From Methanosalsum zhilinae DSM 4017 (GTDB lineage Archaea > Halobacteriota > Methanosarcinia > Methanosarcinales > Methanosarcinaceae), in assembly GCF_000217995.1 (NCBI RefSeq), contig NC_015676.1, positions 1,905,708 through 1,969,707 of the forward strand: a DNA stretch of 64,000 bases. Direction: 5' to 3'. Made by a program: the position numbers and the translations under genes. A model generated the notes under the pieces. It was not told the origin of the DNA and did not search any database. It saw nothing but the letters and a program-made list of their open reading frames with translations. Of the stretch, positions 61,471-64,000 are shown in pieces (the stretch's first letter is position 1; every line of letters starts with the position of its first letter).

Positions 61471-62693
61471 ATAAAATGGTCAAGTGTGCGCTGACATTTA
61501 ATCTCATCCAGTAATTTTGCCTCTGGCCGCCACCTGGACTCATGTGTTTCAAGACGCATAGACATGCATTTCAGGGCTTCTTCAATTGATGAAAAATGTT
61601 CTGGATCTCTGTTAAGCGCTCTGCGAACACCTTCCCTGACCACCCAGACTCCAAGCGGAGCCCAGTATTGCGGTCTAATCTCCCGTACAATAAATATTGA
61701 GGCCTGTCTGTGTATACTAAATAGATATTCAAGCGCTGCCAGTCTTGCAGAGTAATACCCTCCTGCCAGAGTTGAATATCCCTTTTTTCCCGAAACTGTT
61801 TCATGATCTGATCCAACCCATATTTCATCTCCTGACCAGACAGCTCTGGGCATCCATGCCTCAATGAGTTCAAAGGAATATGTTCTGGGAATAAGCAAAA
61901 CTTCAAAATAATTACCGAATAGTTCACCTGAGAAAAGAGTAAAATCAGATATCTGAGGATAGTCCCTGATCTTTTCAATCAGTTTTTTTCCAGCCATGTC
62001 GTCGACTGCTGTTATCGACCATCTGGTGGGTACCAGACGCCTCTGTTTACCAAGCAGCCCAATTGAAAGCAGATGTGTTATATGATGGACAGGTATGTTA
62101 CCTGAATACAGTTCACTGACTGCATCTTCTGCACTTGCATCGGTGTCATAGGCAAGGTAATCAACTTTTCTTGGTACTGAAGGATTGTCCACAACGTCCA
62201 GTTTCTCAATAATACCTGAAGGACCCATCGGAGTTAGAACATCATCAAAATGCATATCCCGGGATGGTGACCTGGAAAACCATGCTTCAGTATCAACAGG
62301 GTTCTTTGAAAGAGCGATCTCCTGAGATTTTAGAAGAAGAGGATTTTTATGGACTGACTTACCGGCATCTGTGACATTTAAACAGGTGTTTGCCCTGATA
62401 AGCCGGGTACGTGAAGCTATAACATTCCTGATATCAAGATCACACAGTTGCCGGGGATCATCAAAACTGATAGCATCCACGCCTCTGATCTCAGGTGGGA
62501 TCATGGGGCCTGCCTGTACGTCAGGATATCCATATCTTCCAACAAAAACCGCAGGAGGAGATGCACCGAAAATAGATTTATTGTCTTTGAAAACCGAAGA
62601 AATTGATTCTATATCACTGATCTTTTCCACAATAGGACATAAAGGTCTGCCACAAAGACCTTTTCCCTTGCACTTTATACATCTATGTGACAA
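61467..62693 (-). CDS. nreA: DNA repair protein NreA
   Basis: This 408-residue archaeal Nre protein has an N-terminal zinc motif (CIKCKGKGLCGRPLC), then FVGRYGYPDVQAGPM, LVPTRWSITAVDDM and YWAPLGVWVVREGVR. The extreme C-terminus QRTLDHFI fits a PCNA-interacting (PIP) box. NreA proteins are needed for DNA damage resistance in haloarchaea. The start is TTG directly after the stop of the upstream HTH gene with no gap; GGGGA lies about 10 nt before it. It is the last gene of a run starting with iscS. Confidence 0.92.
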   Translation of the reverse strand: MSHRCIKCKGKGLCGRPLCPIVEKISDIESISSVFKDNKSIFGASPPAVFVGRYGYPDVQAGPMIPPEIRGVDAISFDDPRQLCDLDIRNVIASRTRLIRANTCLNVTDAGKSVHKNPLLLKSQEIALSKNPVDTEAWFSRSPSRDMHFDDVLTPMGPSGIIEKLDVVDNPSVPRKVDYLAYDTDASAEDAVSELYSGNIPVHHITHLLSIGLLGKQRRLVPTRWSITAVDDMAGKKLIEKIRDYPQISDFTLFSGELFGNYFEVLLIPRTYSFELIEAWMPRAVWSGDEIWVGSDHETVSGKKGYSTLAGGYYSARLAALEYLFSIHRQASIFIVREIRPQYWAPLGVWVVREGVRRALNRDPEHFSSIEEALKCMSMRLETHESRWRPEAKLLDEIKCQRTLDHFI

Positions 62694-63053
62694 TTATTCA
62701 CTGTCCCCGCACATTACACAGCCATACTCTTCAAGAACACCTTTTTTGTATAGCCAGCCTGATTTCTGTACAAACTTACATACATGACACATACCAGTTA
62801 CCTTCTCTTTTTCAGAGATACCTTCCATCAGCCTTGAAGCAAGCTTTGATATTTCCTTCTGCGTTTCCTCAGAGAAGCCTATATCAGCCCCTCTCTTTTC
62901 ACTCATATACTGAGAAACGGCTGCTCTTGACAGTCCAAGCATTTCAGCAACCCTTTGCTGGTTACATCCATAATCCATGATCAGAGAACGGGTCAGTTCC
63001 ACCCTGATAGCAGGCAGAATCTTTTGTACCATGATCTCACATGATGTTTTCAT
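62694..63053 (-). CDS. HTH transcriptional regulator with C-terminal CxxC pairs
   Basis: This 119-residue protein has a helix-turn-helix (CNQQRVAEMLGLSRAAVSQY) near residues 30-49 and a helical middle. The C-terminal part has CHVC (MCHVCKFV) and CVMC (GCVMCGDSE), four cysteines suited to zinc or an iron-sulfur cluster. It lies between iscU and nreA. A regulator of iron-sulfur synthesis that senses cluster or metal is an attractive guess, by analogy with bacterial IscR, to which it is not related in sequence. Confidence 0.85.
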   Translation of the reverse strand: MKTSCEIMVQKILPAIRVELTRSLIMDYGCNQQRVAEMLGLSRAAVSQYMSEKRGADIGFSEETQKEISKLASRLMEGISEKEKVTGMCHVCKFVQKSGWLYKKGVLEEYGCVMCGDSE

Positions 63054-63086
63054 CGAAAAATCCTCTAATAGTATTTACACCTGCAG

Positions 63087-63461
63087 CTATTGATCCTTAT
63101 TCTTCTTAAGATAATCTTCAATGGCAGCATGCAGGCCATCTGCTGCAAGATTTGAACAGTGCATTTTTACAGGAGGCAGGCCTTCAAGTTCATCTGCAAC
63201 TTCATCACGTGTAATCCTGAGAGCCTCTTCTATAGTTTTACCTTTTGCCATCTCGGTTATCATACTGGAGGTCGCAATTGCAGCTCCACATCCAAATGTT
63301 TTAAACTTTACGTCCTCCAGAATATCGTCCTTTACCTTGATGTAGATAGTCATCATATCTCCACATGCCGGATTTCCTACTTCACCTACACCATCTGCAT
63401 CCTCTATCTCTCCAACATTGCGTGGATTTTTGAAATGATCCATTACTTTTTTACTGTACAT
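63087..63461 (-). CDS. iscU: Iron-sulfur cluster scaffold protein IscU
   Basis: This 124-residue protein begins SKKVMDHFKNPRNVGEIEDADGVG (in family order). The three cluster-binding cysteines are in VGNPACGDMM, FKTFGCGAAIATSSM and VKMHCSNLAADGL; the Asp after the first Cys is also conserved. It receives sulfur from the cysteine desulfurase and builds [Fe-S] clusters. It follows the iscS gene by 28 nt. Confidence 0.96.
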   Translation of the reverse strand: MYSKKVMDHFKNPRNVGEIEDADGVGEVGNPACGDMMTIYIKVKDDILEDVKFKTFGCGAAIATSSMITEMAKGKTIEEALRITRDEVADELEGLPPVKMHCSNLAADGLHAAIEDYLKKNKDQ

Positions 63462-63489
63462 ATTATCATCCTCATTGTTTCAGATCCAA

Positions 63490-64000
63490 TTATTTTCGAG
63501 CAAGAGGTGACATTCCACGAAGCTTTGTAACAATGTCCACAAGCAGCTCTACCACAAAGTCAACATCCTCCATTGTATTGTTCTTGCCCATTGAAAAACG
63601 CAGAGATCCATGTGAATCCTCTGGTTTAAGGCCGATAGCCTTTAAGACATGTGAAGCTTCAAGTGATTTGGATGAACATGCAGATCCTGTGGAAACTGCC
63701 ACACCCTCCATATCAAGCATCAGTACCATGGATTCTCCTTCAACAAAACTGAACCTTATGTTGGCTATATTTGGAAGACATTGGGTGGGATGTCCGTTAA
63801 GATAGAGATCATCAATTCTCTCCTCAAGTTTGTTGATCAGGGAATTTCTCAAATTGAGAATATATTTTGAGTTCTTATCAAGGTTCTCAACAGCCATTGA
63901 AAGAGCCTCTGCAAAACCGACAATTCCTGCAATATTCTCAGTTCCTGAGCGAAGACCTCTTTCATGTCCTCCTCCATGCAATAATGGCTCTAATTTAGTG
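63490..64000 (-). CDS. iscS: Cysteine desulfurase IscS, C-terminal part (cut by the window edge)
   Basis: The frame is open to the right edge, so the start and the PLP lysine lie beyond the window. The visible 170 residues read LEPLLHGGGHERGLRSGTEN, then the substrate-binding region, the catalytic loop GSACSSKSLEASHVLKAIG with active-site Cys, and LRFSMGKNNTMEDVDFVVE. This is typical of group I NifS/IscS desulfurases, which deliver sulfur to IscU. It is the first visible gene of the run iscS-iscU-HTH-nreA on the minus strand. Confidence 0.95.
   Translation of the reverse strand, partial: TKLEPLLHGGGHERGLRSGTENIAGIVGFAEALSMAVENLDKNSKYILNLRNSLINKLEERIDDLYLNGHPTQCLPNIANIRFSFVEGESMVLMLDMEGVAVSTGSACSSKSLEASHVLKAIGLKPEDSHGSLRFSMGKNNTMEDVDFVVELLVDIVTKLRGMSPLARK

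Overview
The window is chromosomal DNA of a methylotrophic methanogenic archaeon of the Methanosarcinales, most likely a member of the Methanosarcinaceae. The grounds are a corrinoid/methyltransferase fusion of the MtsD/F/H (methyl-sulfide) type next to an Msr-type regulator, methanogen signature families (DUF166, DUF356, DUF531, DUF1786), CofD of coenzyme F420 synthesis, SepCysS, and standard archaeal information genes (PAN, aMBF1, aIF2-beta, L10e, RpoL, Csl4, Dph2). The DNA is visibly AT-rich, promoters are TATA-type, and several genes look leaderless. A few genes have bacterial relatives (XseA/XseB, the PAS-GAF histidine kinase). No insertion sequence, phage, CRISPR array or rRNA gene is seen. 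The genus cannot be fixed from the sequence alone.

Layout. 1-8.3 kb: end of an Msr-type regulator, then a + strand block of five genes: corrinoid/methyltransferase fusion, HyuA-like ASKHA ATPase, divergent group II chaperonin, MtbA/MtaA-type methyltransferase and a G3E-like GTPase. A PAS-GAF histidine kinase follows (8.3-10 kb). 10-11.6 kb: exonuclease VII (xseB, xseA). 11.6-16.7 kb: a beta-helix secreted protein split by a frameshift, and a PGF-CTERM surface protein. 16.8-17.5 kb: DUF167 and a Toprim gene with a probable CTG start. 17.6-21.7 kb: proline synthesis (proC, proA, proB) with a DUF356 gene among them. 21.8-29.3 kb: aMBF1, PAN, DUF99, a phosphoglucosamine mutase-type enzyme, then LarE, GNAT, DUF531, a TrmB regulator and DUF166. 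29.3-35.6 kb (minus): L10e, aIF2-beta with TRAM, a KaiC-like ATPase, a radical SAM protein, trpS and pheS. 35.7-41.3 kb: DUF1786, MoaB, a second RecA-like protein, a YhbY protein, and a minus-strand run of MoaD-like, MoeA, two CrcB/FluC fluoride channels and DUF190. 41.3-44.5 kb (minus): tRNA-Pro, and an operon of HD hydrolase, LpdD-like protein, UbiX and an ABC-2 permease. 44.6-50.1 kb (+): CofD, Hpt, Dph2, a METTL5-like methylase, Csl4, RpoL, SepCysS. 50.2-54.9 kb: a P2C (Na+,K+-ATPase-like) P-type ATPase and amt-glnK. 54.9-64 kb: an unknown coiled-coil protein, TyrS, ThiN plus an AIR-synthase-like protein, PurC, a CrtI-like FAD protein, and a minus-strand run iscS-iscU-HTH regulator-nreA that leaves the window at its right edge.

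The most unusual part is 0.9-8.3 kb. A B12-dependent methyl-transfer enzyme lies with three nucleotide-dependent proteins that look chaperone-like: an ASKHA ATPase, a degenerate chaperonin and a G3E-like GTPase. In other cobalamin systems, Hsp70-fold reactivases (diol dehydratase reactivase type) and G3E GTPases (MeaB type) load or repair the enzyme. I infer that this block encodes methyl-sulfide:CoM methyl transfer together with its own cofactor loading or reactivation module. The flanking Msr regulator and GAF histidine kinase would then be its control layer.
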